DNA from: Planctomycetota bacterium
GTDB lineage: Bacteria; Planctomycetota; UBA1135; GCA-002686595
NCBI GenBank assembly: GCA_002683825.1
Contig: NYUD01000049.1
Span: 1-64,000 of the forward strand
DNA: 64,000 nucleotides
Reading direction: 5' to 3'
This document shows, one piece after another, positions 8,809 through 17,778 of this stretch (position 1 is the stretch's first letter; each line of letters begins with the position of its first letter). The notes under the pieces were generated by a model, which saw nothing but the letters and a program-made list of their open reading frames with translations, was not told the origin of the DNA and did not search any database. Position numbers and translations under genes: made by a program.

Positions 8809-10589
8809 GGGAAAGGAAGGGGAGGTTGGGATTTTCGGGAGAACAGAGACTCGTCGAAGCACTTGTCGAGGGCGCGCGCAACACGATGCACGCCGTGGGC
8901 CGTGCGGGCGCGCCGATCGACCTCGTCGAGGGAGGCCAGAAGGCCCCCCATTCCACGGGGTGACGACACGCCCACGGCTTCGTGCACGCCGCTTTCGCCC
9001 AGGAGGCTATGGATGGACATGAGACAGGCCGCGCGGAGTCTGCGTTCCTTCGCTTCGATTTGACGGAAACCGGCGATCAACGCCCGGGCGCCCGCAGGAG
9101 CTCCCAGTTCGCCCACTCCAAGCGCAGCCCACTGCCGATCGTCGGGATGCAAGAGAGTGGCCAGGCTCAAGAGAGCCATGCTGGTCGTGGCACCGACGTG
9201 GTCGGTTGCGAAGAGCAACTCGAGCCAAACCGAGGCATCGGTGGCGGCCTCGCGGGCGATCAGACTTTCGGTGAACTCGTACAGGCTTTCCTCATCGCGC
9301 TCCGCAATCTCGCGCAGCACGTGGTTCAGCTCGTCCCGGTCGACGCGACCATCGACGTGCAGCCGCAGAACGACGGCGCAGGGATCCGGACCCGACCAGG
9401 CCGCCAGACAGACGAGAGCGCGTTCACGTTCGCGCGTCTCTTCGCAGCGTTCTCGCAGCCACGCCAGGGCCGGCAGGGGCTGCAGGATAGCCAGCGCGGA
9501 ATAGACGACCTCCGAGGCAGCGATGCGCTTCTGGTTCAAGAGGCGCGCCAGTTCGTCGCTCCCCCCCTGGATCAGCGGCAAGCGGGAGAGTACTTCCGCT
9601 CGCGCCTCCAGGTTCCAAGCGGCCAAACGCAAGAGTCGGGGGACCGCCGCCGGACCCAGTTGGCTCAGGCCATCGAGCAGCGCCGGGCGCGAGAGCGCCA
9701 GCGATTCTCCACGCTCCTTCTGGAGCACGAGCTCTTCGAGCTTGTCAGCGACGCTCTCGCCGCCGATGCCGACCATGACGCTCAGGGCACCGACCGGGTG
9801 TTCCGCCGCCTCGACGGCTCGAAACAGCGCGGGCAAAGCCACCTCCCCCAGGCGTCCCAGTGCGAGCAAGGCTTCCGGACGCAGCTCGTCGTCCTCAAGC
9901 ACTCGTTCCAGCACTCCTGCGGAATGAGCATCGCCCCGCTCCCCCAGATAGCGAGCGGCGGCCAGGGCGAGGGAGGGTTCCGTCTCGGAGGCCTGGCGAG
10001 CGAGCGAGCGCTCGACGAAGCGCAAGATGGGCCAACCGGCGCGCCGGGCCGGACGCATCTCGCGCTCGAAGAGTTCCACCGCTGCCGCACGATCGCTCTC
10101 CATCCCGTGGAACCGCAAGAGCGCGTTGCGCACGGCCCCCACCACCACCTCATGCTCCGCGGTTTCGAAGGAGATCGGCTCGACGGTTTGCTCGGCAAGG
10201 GCCGTCGTCGTCGACCCTGTCCGGTCTTGCGGTCGCAGGTCGTGGAGCAGTAACCCCGCTACCAGAATGATCGAGGCAGCGGCCGCAACGGCGACGATCC
10301 TCCGACGCCCGTCTCGCGGAGCTTCCCATCGCGGCGCGGCACCACGCTCATCTTGCTGCGCATCGAGCTCGTCTCGGATCCGCTCCAGGGCACGTTCGAC
10401 ATCGATCCGCTCCAGCGGCGGTTGCGGCAGCACCTCGAGGGCTTCGCCCAGTCGCTGGGTGGCGGCGAACTCGCGACGGCACGCCGCACAGGCCGCCAGG
10501 TGGTCGTCCAGAGCGAAACGATCTTCGAGAAGCAGATCGCCATCCTGGGCGAGCTCCATCTTCCGACGAGCGCTACGACATCCTCTCAC
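8805..10589 (-). CDS. Membrane anti-sigma factor with zinc-finger domain and HEAT-like periplasmic domain
   Basis: 594 residues from a GTG at 10589 that overlaps the sigma-factor stop (GTGA). The N-terminal 40 residues carry the zinc anti-sigma pattern Cys4, His30, Cys34, Cys37 (LDDHLAACAACRREF); the GTG start is needed to keep Cys4. One transmembrane helix spans about 97-117 (VAVAAAASIILVAGLLL). The remaining 470 residues are helical and Leu/Ala/Glu-rich with repeated ALLALGRLGEVALPALFRA-like units, consistent with HEAT/Armadillo repeats. Inferred role: hold the adjacent ECF sigma factor at the membrane until a periplasmic signal reaches the repeat domain. The downstream gene start overlaps its stop (ATGA). 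Confidence 0.8.
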   Translation of the reverse strand: MRGCRSARRKMELAQDGDLLLEDRFALDDHLAACAACRREFAATQRLGEALEVLPQPPLERIDVERALERIRDELDAQQDERGAAPRWEAPRDGRRRIVAVAAAASIILVAGLLLHDLRPQDRTGSTTTALAEQTVEPISFETAEHEVVVGAVRNALLRFHGMESDRAAAVELFEREMRPARRAGWPILRFVERSLARQASETEPSLALAAARYLGERGDAHSAGVLERVLEDDELRPEALLALGRLGEVALPALFRAVEAAEHPVGALSVMVGIGGESVADKLEELVLQKERGESLALSRPALLDGLSQLGPAAVPRLLRLAAWNLEARAEVLSRLPLIQGGSDELARLLNQKRIAASEVVYSALAILQPLPALAWLRERCEETRERERALVCLAAWSGPDPCAVVLRLHVDGRVDRDELNHVLREIAERDEESLYEFTESLIAREAATDASVWLELLFATDHVGATTSMALLSLATLLHPDDRQWAALGVGELGAPAGARALIAGFRQIEAKERRLRAACLMSIHSLLGESGVHEAVGVSSPRGMGGLLASLDEVDRRARTAHGVHRVARALDKCFDESLFSRKSQPPLPFP

Positions 10590-11227
10590 GGCGCCCCCTT
10601 TTCCCGTGAACCTTGTCCGTCCTGACCACCGGCTTCGAGATCGAGCAGGTAGGCCAGGCTGCGACGCAATCCCTTGCGGGCTTTCATGACTCGCGTGCGA
10701 GCGGTCTGGGGGGTCACACCGGTCGCGGAGGCCAGCTCTTCGTAGCTCAAACCCTCCTGCGTCCGCAAGAGCAGGCTGATGCGCAGATTCTCGGGCAGCG
10801 CCTCGATGGCTTCGGCCACGCGACGACCGACCTCACGGGTGGAGAGTTCCTGAACCGGCGAATTGCGCGCAACGACCTCCTTCTCCATGAGGGGAATGCG
10901 AACCGGCCGGCGCTGGGTCTGACGGATGCGATCTCGCACGAGATGAAGAAGGATGCGACGCAACCACCCCATGAACGATCCCTCGCCACGGTAGTGGGCC
11001 AACCCCCGGTGGGCCCGGACGAAACAATCCTGGGCGAGATCCTCGGCGTCTTCGTGATTGCCGATCAGATGGAAGGCGGTGGCATAGACGGGCGCGTAAA
11101 ACCCGCGGACAAGCTCGTCAAAGGCGGAAGGCTCACCACGAAGGGCCCGATCGAGCAGTGCCGTTTCATCCAGCACGAGAGGCTCTCCCCGAGTGCGAAA
11201 TTGGAGTCTGGGTCGCAAAAACCTCAT
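10586..11227 (-). CDS. RNA polymerase ECF-type sigma factor
   Basis: 213 residues from ATG 11227 (a TTG two codons earlier at 11233 is an alternative). Region 2 is clear: AFDELVRGFYAPVYATAFHL followed by NHEDAEDLAQDCFVRAHRGL and GWLRRILLHLVRDRIRQ. Region 4 is a helix-turn-helix: LPENLRISLLLRTQEGLSY, then ASATGVTPQTARTRVMKARK. It recruits RNA polymerase to a specific promoter set and is presumably inhibited by the zinc-finger membrane protein encoded immediately downstream with a 4-base overlap. Family members commonly autoregulate; no duplicate target motif was identified. Confidence 0.93.
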   Translation of the reverse strand: MRFLRPRLQFRTRGEPLVLDETALLDRALRGEPSAFDELVRGFYAPVYATAFHLIGNHEDAEDLAQDCFVRAHRGLAHYRGEGSFMGWLRRILLHLVRDRIRQTQRRPVRIPLMEKEVVARNSPVQELSTREVGRRVAEAIEALPENLRISLLLRTQEGLSYEELASATGVTPQTARTRVMKARKGLRRSLAYLLDLEAGGQDGQGSREKGAP

Positions 11228-11673
11228 GAACAATGGTTCTAGCCACGGAAGGCGGGAGAAGAGACGGGGAAAGAACCCCGGCGTCTCCCGCTTTCTGCGA
11301 AAAAATCGTCAACGCAATGTCCCCGAGGGCGAGAATCCCCCGTCATCGTACGGGGAGGGCCTATTCCCTGGCTACGGAAGGCTCGGAGATTCCATGTGAC
11401 CTCCCGGAGCCTGGGGGCACTCGCCGGGGTTCGCACCGCCGCTGCAGAGCTGGCAATCCATTCCGACCTTTCTCGTTTCTCGCTCGCGCCTTGGAAATGC
11501 ATTCGACCCCAGGGCGGCCCATCTCCGAAGTGTTTTCGAGTCGCGCTGAGAGATCCGGCGAGGCTCCATCTTCGTCCGGCTTTCTCCGCCCGTGGAACCC
11601 CGTCATGGGACACCGTGGTGAAAGGCACCCGAAGAGGTCCTTCCCCCTCACTTCCAACGAACGTACCAGGCTC
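11228..11673 (+). other. 446-bp divergent intergenic region with hairpin and short imperfect repeats
   Basis: This lies between the minus-strand ECF sigma gene and the plus-strand FG-GAP gene. An open frame runs through it into the FG-GAP gene, but it is arginine/proline-rich, lacks homology-like features and precedes a good signal peptide, so it is treated as non-coding. A stem of GGCGGGAGA (from 11250) with TCTCCCGC (11284-11291) is visible, and CACGGAAGGCGGGAGA near 11244 is loosely repeated as TACGGAAGGCTCGGAGA near 11374. Promoters for both genes should be here; none could be assigned with confidence. Confidence 0.4.
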
Positions 11674-13701
11674 ATGTCGCGTCCCACGATCCACTGCATC
11701 GCTGTTGTCCTCGCACTGTCCGGCGGCGTCGCCCACGCACAGCTTCTGGAACCCATTCCGGGCAGCGTTTCCACTTTTCAAAAGATCAGCAAGACCCAGG
11801 GCAACCTGTTTGCCGTCCTGGAAACAAACGATCAGCTGGGTCGCTCGGTGACCGTGCTGGGCGACGTGGACGGCGACGGTATTCAGGACCTCGCTGCCGG
11901 GGCTCTCAGCGACGATGACGGTGGCGAGGATCAGGGAGCCGTCTACATCATGTTCCTGGACCGCGACGGCATGGTTTTGGGGCAGAAAAAAATCAGCGCC
12001 TGGGCCGGAAATTTCACCGGCGCTCTCGACCCCGGCGACCAGTTCGGCCGTGCGTGTGGAGGACTCGGTGACGTCGACGGCGACGGCGTGCCGGACCTCG
12101 CAGTCGGCGCGAACTTCGACGACGACGGCGGCGGCGACCGCGGCGCCGTTTGGATTCTGTTCTTGAACCGCGACGGCACCGTCAAGGCCCATCAAAAAAT
12201 CAGCAGCACCGAGGGCGGTTTCACCGGTGCACTGAACAACTTCGATGAGTTCGGTCGTTCCTTCACCCCGTTGGGCGATTTCGACGGCGATGGGGTCCCG
12301 GATCTCGCGGTCGGAGCTCCTTACGACGACGACGGCGCAGCGAATTCAGGTGCCATCTACCTCTTGATGTTGAATTCCGACGGAACGGTCAAGAACCAGG
12401 CCAAGATCAGTCAACTGGAAGGCGACCTTCCCTTCACGATCGGGGAAAAGGACTACTTCGGCTGGTCACTGGCCTCGGTGGACCTGGACGGAGACGGCAA
12501 CTTGGATCTCATTTCGAGCGAGGTGCTTGACGATGCCGGTGGCATCAATGCCGGTGCGGTCTGGGTGCTCTTCATGAATCCCAACGCAACGGTCCGCAAT
12601 GCGCAAAAGATCAGCATGATCGATGGCGGATTCACGGGAATGCTCGAGGATTACGATCAATTCGGCACTTCGGTTGCCGTCATCGGCGACTTGAACGAGG
12701 ACACCGTTCCGGATCTCGCCGTCGGATCGGTCAAGTTCGACGATGCCGCCTTCGAAACGGGAGCCGTCTTCATCCTGTTCATGAACCTTGACGGCACCGT
12801 GCGAGATCACCAACAAGTCGGCGTCAGCGGCCCCACCTCACTTCCCCTGTCTTCCTCCGATTGGTTCGGCTCGTCGATGGCGCCCCTGGGTGACCTCGAT
12901 CTGGACGGCGTACCGGACCTGGTTGTCGGAGCGCGAAACGACGACGACGGTGGTCCGAACACAGGGGCTCTCTACTCGCTATTCCTCGAGGGTGGCGTTC
13001 TTCCACCCGCGGCGCGTATCAATCCCTCGGTCACGGCCGGGGAAGTTCCGTTGTTGGTCTCCTTCAATGATGCCTCGACCGGAGGGCCGACCAGCTGGTC
13101 CTGGGACTTCGGCGACGGCAGCGTTTCGAGCTTGCAGAATCCCACACACACCTACGAGCTGACCGGTACGTACACGGTCACCCTGTCCGTTATCGGGCCC
13201 AGGGGGTCTGATACGTTGGTCAGCACGGACTTGATCGTCGTTCGTGATCCGGTCCCTTCCTCCATCACCCCGATCGGATGTGGAGTCAACCCGGAGGGAA
13301 GTCTCGTGCTGCTTTCCGGCGAGGCACGCATCGGCACGACGGTGACCTTCGGCGTCGACAACCCGTTCGGTACGCAAAACCCGGGCTCGATCGCCCGCCT
13401 GGGCGTTTCCCTGGCTCCGGATGCGAACTACCCCTGCGGCCGCAACCTACCTCGTCTATCGATGTCCGGCGTCGGAACCGATGCCGAAATTCTGATCGAC
13501 CTCACGCAACTCATATCGATCGAAAAGGGTGATCTGTGGACCGGCCCCGGCAATCCCGCCGCGGTTTCCGTGGACATCGCTCCGGACACGAACCTGATCG
13601 GGCTTTCGATCTTCGTTCAGGGCATCCTGATCGACAAGCGCGCCACGACCGGCCCTCGAATCGGCCTGGGCGGCGCGTTTGAGATCCTGGTCGGCTCTTA
13701 G
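11674..13701 (+). CDS. Exported FG-GAP repeat protein with PKD domain
   Basis: 675 residues from ATG 11674, chosen because it starts the signal peptide MSRPTIHCIAVVLALSGGVAHAQ. About seven FG-GAP/integrin-alpha-like repeats fill residues 45-440, each with a Ca-binding D-x-D-G-D-G loop (GDVDGDGIQDLAAGA; GDFDGDGVPDLAVGA) and interspersed QKIS-x-x-x-G-x-FTG linkers. A PKD domain (TSWSWDFGDGS, then PTHTYELTGTYTVTLSV) lies at about 445-525. The last 140 residues (GCGVNPEGSLVLLSG to the end) form the C-terminal module shared by other exported proteins in this window. Likely an extracellular or surface calcium-binding propeller protein; the ligand is unknown. Confidence 0.85.
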   Translation: MSRPTIHCIAVVLALSGGVAHAQLLEPIPGSVSTFQKISKTQGNLFAVLETNDQLGRSVTVLGDVDGDGIQDLAAGALSDDDGGEDQGAVYIMFLDRDGMVLGQKKISAWAGNFTGALDPGDQFGRACGGLGDVDGDGVPDLAVGANFDDDGGGDRGAVWILFLNRDGTVKAHQKISSTEGGFTGALNNFDEFGRSFTPLGDFDGDGVPDLAVGAPYDDDGAANSGAIYLLMLNSDGTVKNQAKISQLEGDLPFTIGEKDYFGWSLASVDLDGDGNLDLISSEVLDDAGGINAGAVWVLFMNPNATVRNAQKISMIDGGFTGMLEDYDQFGTSVAVIGDLNEDTVPDLAVGSVKFDDAAFETGAVFILFMNLDGTVRDHQQVGVSGPTSLPLSSSDWFGSSMAPLGDLDLDGVPDLVVGARNDDDGGPNTGALYSLFLEGGVLPPAARINPSVTAGEVPLLVSFNDASTGGPTSWSWDFGDGSVSSLQNPTHTYELTGTYTVTLSVIGPRGSDTLVSTDLIVVRDPVPSSITPIGCGVNPEGSLVLLSGEARIGTTVTFGVDNPFGTQNPGSIARLGVSLAPDANYPCGRNLPRLSMSGVGTDAEILIDLTQLISIEKGDLWTGPGNPAAVSVDIAPDTNLIGLSIFVQGILIDKRATTGPRIGLGGAFEILVGS

Positions 13702-13792
13702 CGACTGGATGGAGAACGGTACAAGTGGACGGGAAATCGTGCAGCTCTCCCATTCGGCAGACCGACAGGCCACTGTAGCCTCCTAGGCTTGC

Positions 13793-16309
13793 ATGCATTC
13801 CCCCTCCCAGAATCCTCGCCCCTCTCTCCTCACAGGGGTCTTCTTGATTTCGATAGCAGCCCTGGCGCTTCAGGTTCTGCAGATCCGGATCTTCGCCTTC
13901 GCCCTCTGGCACCACCTTGCCTTTCTCGTGATTTCGATCGCGATACTGGGCTTTGGAGCCGCGGGTGCGTTCACTGCGTCGATCCGCCGCTTGCGCCCAA
14001 GCGATCCCGCGAACAGCCTGGGCCTGGCCGGGATCGGCTTCGCCCTGACCTCGCTCATCGGATGGTGGATCCTGGCGATCCAACCCGTCGACGTGTTTGC
14101 ACAGTTCGGATTCCTTCAGGTCGTTCAAGTCGGTCTGTACTACCTGGTTTTCGCAGCGCCCTACTTCTGTGCCGGCTACATCATCTCGCTGGCACTGACC
14201 AGCGCGAGGAAATCGGTTCCACGGATCTACTTCATCAATCTCACAGGGTCGGGTGTGGGCTGTTTCCTGATATTCGCCACCTTGTCCCCTTTGGGGGCCG
14301 AGGGTTCCTTGTTGGCCGTAGCAGCGTTGGGCGCAGGGGTCGCACTGATCTCCGCAGAGTCGGCCGCAATTCGCTGGACCGGAGCAGGTCTCGCAGCGCT
14401 CTTGCTTCTCAGTGTGCCCTATGCCGAGAGGATCCTCCCGATCGAAGCGGCCGAATCCAAACTGATCTACAAAACGCTCCACCGCGGTGAGGCGCATTCG
14501 CAACTCAGCCGTTGGACACCGTTCTCGCGCATCGACGTGGTCGCAACTCCTACAGCGCTTTCCTGGGCGGTCTTTCAGGATGGCGATGCTCCGACAGTGA
14601 TCCCGCGTACGACAAAGCCCACGCCCGAGAAAAATCCCCGCGCCCTGCCCTACCGAGTAATGGACCGAGCTCCCGAGGTCCTGATGATCGGCTGCGGCGC
14701 CGGAGGAGACCTGAAAGCTGCGCTTGACTTTGGCGCCAAGCACGTCACCGGAGTGGAGATCAACCCGTTCACACTGGGGCTGTCCCAGGATCCGGAGCTG
14801 AACGTCACGGCCAACCTGATCAACGACGATGAGCGGGTCGACGTTGAGATCGCCGAAGGGCGCTTCTTTGTCCGCAGCTCCGACCGAAGCTACGACCTCA
14901 TCCAACTCGCCGGTGTAGACACCTACACTGCGCTCGCATCGGGCGCGTACGTCTTGACCGAAAGCTATCTCTACACACGCGAGGCCTTCCACGACTATCT
15001 GGAACACCTCGTCGACGACGGAATGGTCTCGATTCACCGGTTCGCCTTCCCGGCTCCACGGGAAACGTTGCGCACGATGGTGATCGCGATGGAAGTGCTT
15101 GAAGAGCGTGGCGTCGCAGAGCCGTGGAAGCACATTGTGGTCGTACGACATCCCATGGGCACCGGCATCGACAGCACGCAAACCACCACCACCATCGGAA
15201 CGGTACTGATCAAGAAAACCCCTTTTGCTCCGGAGGAATTAGCACGGGTTCGCAACTTCGCCGCGAGGAGGAATCTCCTGATGGACTACCTCCCCGATGA
15301 GGAGGGCTTCTTCAGCCCGAAGGCTCTACTCCGGATCGAAAGTCTGATCCAACAATCATCCAACCTGCACGACTACAAGATCAGCGAAGGCGGCAAGAAC
15401 CCCTTCTATTCTTTTCGCGATGCATTCCGAGAAGGTCGTCCCGCCGAGTTTCTTGACGACTACCCCTACAACGTCCGATCGGTCGACGACGACTCGCCCT
15501 ACTTCTTCAGTCAACACCGCCTCTCCTCGGTGTGGGATTGGCTCTGGAGCAAATTCGACGACGAGGCCGAGCCGGAGTCGGATGCGCCATGGATCGCCAT
15601 GACGCTACTCTTCCAGACCAAACCGCTGGGGTTGATGCTGCTTTTCCTCACTCTGGGGCAGCTCTTTGTTCTTGCCGCCATCTGCATCTTCGGACCGCTG
15701 CTTGCGTTCCGTCGAAGCGGCGTGCGTTCACCGCAAATGCTGCGATTGATGGGGTACTTTGCTTGCCTCGGCCTGGCCTATATTTTCCTGCAGATCAGCG
15801 CGATGCAGCGTTTCGGATTGATCCTGGGTCACCCGACCTATTCGATTTCCCTTGTCATGGCGAGCTTCCTGATAAGCTCCGGTGTCGGCAGCCTCTTTTC
15901 GGCGCGCTTCTCCATCAAACACGCTGGGCGTACGCTAAGAATGGTCGCGGGCGCACTTCTCGTTGGCACTCTCTTCTATCATTTCGCGCTGCCCTCTATC
16001 ACGCGTACGGTGCTGCCCATGCCGCTCTTGGTTCGTGCCGCCATCACCGTCTTGTTGATCGCCCCCCTGGGTTTCTTCATGGGCATGTGCTTCCCGACGG
16101 GGATTCGCCTCTTGGCCAAACGTGACCCAGCAATCGTGGCTTGGGCCTACGGCGTCAACGGGGCGGCCTCCGTACTGGGCTCGGTAATCACCGTGGTACT
16201 CGCAATCGCTTTCGGTTTCGCCGTGGTCCAGTGGTTCGCCACGGGCCTCTATGTCGTTGCAGCTGCGTTGATGGCGTCGCTCGCCAGCCGACAGGCGGAA
16301 ACAGCGTAG
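13793..16309 (+). CDS. Membrane protein with spermidine-synthase-like (Rossmann) domain
   Basis: 838 residues. About six transmembrane helices at the N-terminus (to residue about 220) precede a cytosolic nucleotide-binding fold near 285-420 with the glycine motif VLMIGCGAGGD at about 297 and the acidic residue VTGVEINPF. A second block of about six helices fills residues 615-835. This is the layout of the large membrane-bound spermidine-synthase-like family. The usual catalytic D-S/T-x-D-P segment is replaced by LIQLAGVDTYTALASGAYV, so polyamine synthesis should not be assumed. A 5-bp stem (AGCCT/AGGCT) immediately precedes the start codon. Convergent with the DUF1501 gene. Confidence 0.75.
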   Translation: MHSPSQNPRPSLLTGVFLISIAALALQVLQIRIFAFALWHHLAFLVISIAILGFGAAGAFTASIRRLRPSDPANSLGLAGIGFALTSLIGWWILAIQPVDVFAQFGFLQVVQVGLYYLVFAAPYFCAGYIISLALTSARKSVPRIYFINLTGSGVGCFLIFATLSPLGAEGSLLAVAALGAGVALISAESAAIRWTGAGLAALLLLSVPYAERILPIEAAESKLIYKTLHRGEAHSQLSRWTPFSRIDVVATPTALSWAVFQDGDAPTVIPRTTKPTPEKNPRALPYRVMDRAPEVLMIGCGAGGDLKAALDFGAKHVTGVEINPFTLGLSQDPELNVTANLINDDERVDVEIAEGRFFVRSSDRSYDLIQLAGVDTYTALASGAYVLTESYLYTREAFHDYLEHLVDDGMVSIHRFAFPAPRETLRTMVIAMEVLEERGVAEPWKHIVVVRHPMGTGIDSTQTTTTIGTVLIKKTPFAPEELARVRNFAARRNLLMDYLPDEEGFFSPKALLRIESLIQQSSNLHDYKISEGGKNPFYSFRDAFREGRPAEFLDDYPYNVRSVDDDSPYFFSQHRLSSVWDWLWSKFDDEAEPESDAPWIAMTLLFQTKPLGLMLLFLTLGQLFVLAAICIFGPLLAFRRSGVRSPQMLRLMGYFACLGLAYIFLQISAMQRFGLILGHPTYSISLVMASFLISSGVGSLFSARFSIKHAGRTLRMVAGALLVGTLFYHFALPSITRTVLPMPLLVRAAITVLLIAPLGFFMGMCFPTGIRLLAKRDPAIVAWAYGVNGAASVLGSVITVVLAIAFGFAVVQWFATGLYVVAAALMASLASRQAETA

Positions 16310-16310
16310 T

Positions 16311-17774
16311 TCAGGCGAGAACCTCTTCGACTACGCGCGCCTCTTCGACTACGCCCGTGAGGCGTTGTTCCAGCCCCTGGAACCTGAAAGTCAGGTGCTT
16401 GTGGTCGATACCAAGGCACGCGAGGATCGTTGCAGATAGGTCGCGCGTGTGTACCGGATCCTGCACGACGTTGTAGCAGAAGTCATCGGTTGCACCGTAT
16501 TCGATCCCCCCCTGGATACCGCCACCTGCGAGCCACATCGTGAAGCTGCGGCCATGGTGATCGCGGCCGTAGTTGTCCAGGGTCAGCTTTCCCTGGCAGT
16601 AGGCGGTGCGTCCAAATTCGCCGCCCCACACGATCAGAGTGTCCTCCAACAGACCCCGCCGCTTCAAGTCCGAGAGCAGAGCGGCCGTCGGCTGGTCGGT
16701 ATCGCGGCACTGGCCGGAGATCGTCTTGGGGAGGTTTTCGTGCTGATCCCATCCACGGTGGAAGAGCTGCACGAAGCGCACGCCGCGTTCGACCAGGCGT
16801 CGTGCAAGGATGCAGTTCGCCCCATAGGTGCCCGGGGTCCGCGCGTCCGGCCCGTAGAGGTCGAAAACCTCCTGCGGCTCGTTCCTCAAGTCAACCAATT
16901 CGGGAACGGAAGCTTGCATGCGGAAGGCAAGCTCGTATTGAGCGATGCGCTCATTGATCTCGGGATCGCCGGTCTCCGCATGGCGCATCCTGTTCAGCTG
17001 GCCGAGACGATCCAGCATCGCACGCCGCGTAGAACGATTGATTCCCGGTGCATCGCGCAGATAGAGCACGGGCTCTTTTCCGCCGTAGAGCTTCACGCCC
17101 TGGTGCGTCGAAGGCAGAAACCCGCTACCCCATAGGCGCGCGAAGAGGGGTTGCTGCATGCCGATCGGTCGACCGGTTCCGTGTGAGATCATCACGACGT
17201 AGGTCGGCAAGTCTGCGTTGTCGCTGCCCATGCCGTAGCTGAGCCAGGCCCCCATCGAGGGCTTCCCCAGCTCCTGGGTTCCGGTCTGAATATAGGTGAC
17301 CGCAGGATCGTGGTTGATCGCTTCGGTGTTGACCGACTTGATGACACAGATGTCGTCGACGATCTTGGCCGTGTGCGGCAGAAGCTCGCTGACCCAACGC
17401 CCACATTCGCCGTGTTGGCCGAACTTGAACATCGGCGCGACGACAGGAAACTTATCCTGGCCGGAGGTCATCCCTGTAATGCGCTGATCGCCGCGGACCC
17501 CATCCGGCAGTTCCTTGCCGTGCTGCTCCGCCAGGTCGGGCTTGTAGTCCCACAGATCCATGTGCGAGGGCCCGCCGGACTGGAAGAGCCAGATGACACG
17601 TTTGGCTCGGGGCTTGATTCCTGTGTGCAACCCGCCCCGGGCGAGCCTCCCATCCCCATGGAACTTGCCATCCTCATTGAAGAGGGACGCGAGTGAAGCG
17701 GTTCCCAGACAACCGGCGGCTCCGCGCAAGAGAGCGCGGCGGTGATAGAGGGGGCGCAGAGCGTTGGGATTCAT
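16311..17774 (-). CDS. DUF1501 domain protein (sulfatase-like fold, Tat-type signal)
   Basis: 487 residues. It starts [32 protein letters not shown], a Tat-like leader with an RRALLRG core, then [21 protein letters not shown], the hallmark DUF1501 opening, and later [20 protein letters not shown] with the conserved Gly-Arg-Asp-His. DUF1501 proteins have an alkaline-phosphatase/sulfatase-like fold; substrates are not established. The gene starts 4 bp after the stop of the PSCyt1/DUF1549/DUF1553 gene, the standard planctomycete pairing, so the two almost certainly work together in the periplasm. Confidence 0.9.
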   Translation of the reverse strand: MNPNALRPLYHRRALLRGAAGCLGTASLASLFNEDGKFHGDGRLARGGLHTGIKPRAKRVIWLFQSGGPSHMDLWDYKPDLAEQHGKELPDGVRGDQRITGMTSGQDKFPVVAPMFKFGQHGECGRWVSELLPHTAKIVDDICVIKSVNTEAINHDPAVTYIQTGTQELGKPSMGAWLSYGMGSDNADLPTYVVMISHGTGRPIGMQQPLFARLWGSGFLPSTHQGVKLYGGKEPVLYLRDAPGINRSTRRAMLDRLGQLNRMRHAETGDPEINERIAQYELAFRMQASVPELVDLRNEPQEVFDLYGPDARTPGTYGANCILARRLVERGVRFVQLFHRGWDQHENLPKTISGQCRDTDQPTAALLSDLKRRGLLEDTLIVWGGEFGRTAYCQGKLTLDNYGRDHHGRSFTMWLAGGGIQGGIEYGATDDFCYNVVQDPVHTRDLSATILACLGIDHKHLTFRFQGLEQRLTGVVEEARVVEEVLA

Positions 17775-17778
17775 GGCG

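Noticed and set aside
8982..10253. 423-residue plus-strand open frame
   Set aside because: It is the antisense shadow of the anti-sigma factor gene; the minus strand has zinc-finger, membrane and repeat features and overlap-coupled neighbours.
11233..11673. N-terminal extension of the FG-GAP protein
   Set aside because: Arginine/proline-rich, no domain, and it precedes a good signal peptide at 11674.
13511..15181. 556-residue minus-strand open frame
   Set aside because: Antisense to the spermidine-synthase-like gene and the FG-GAP gene end; composition is arginine/aspartate-rich without motifs, as is common opposite GC-rich genes.
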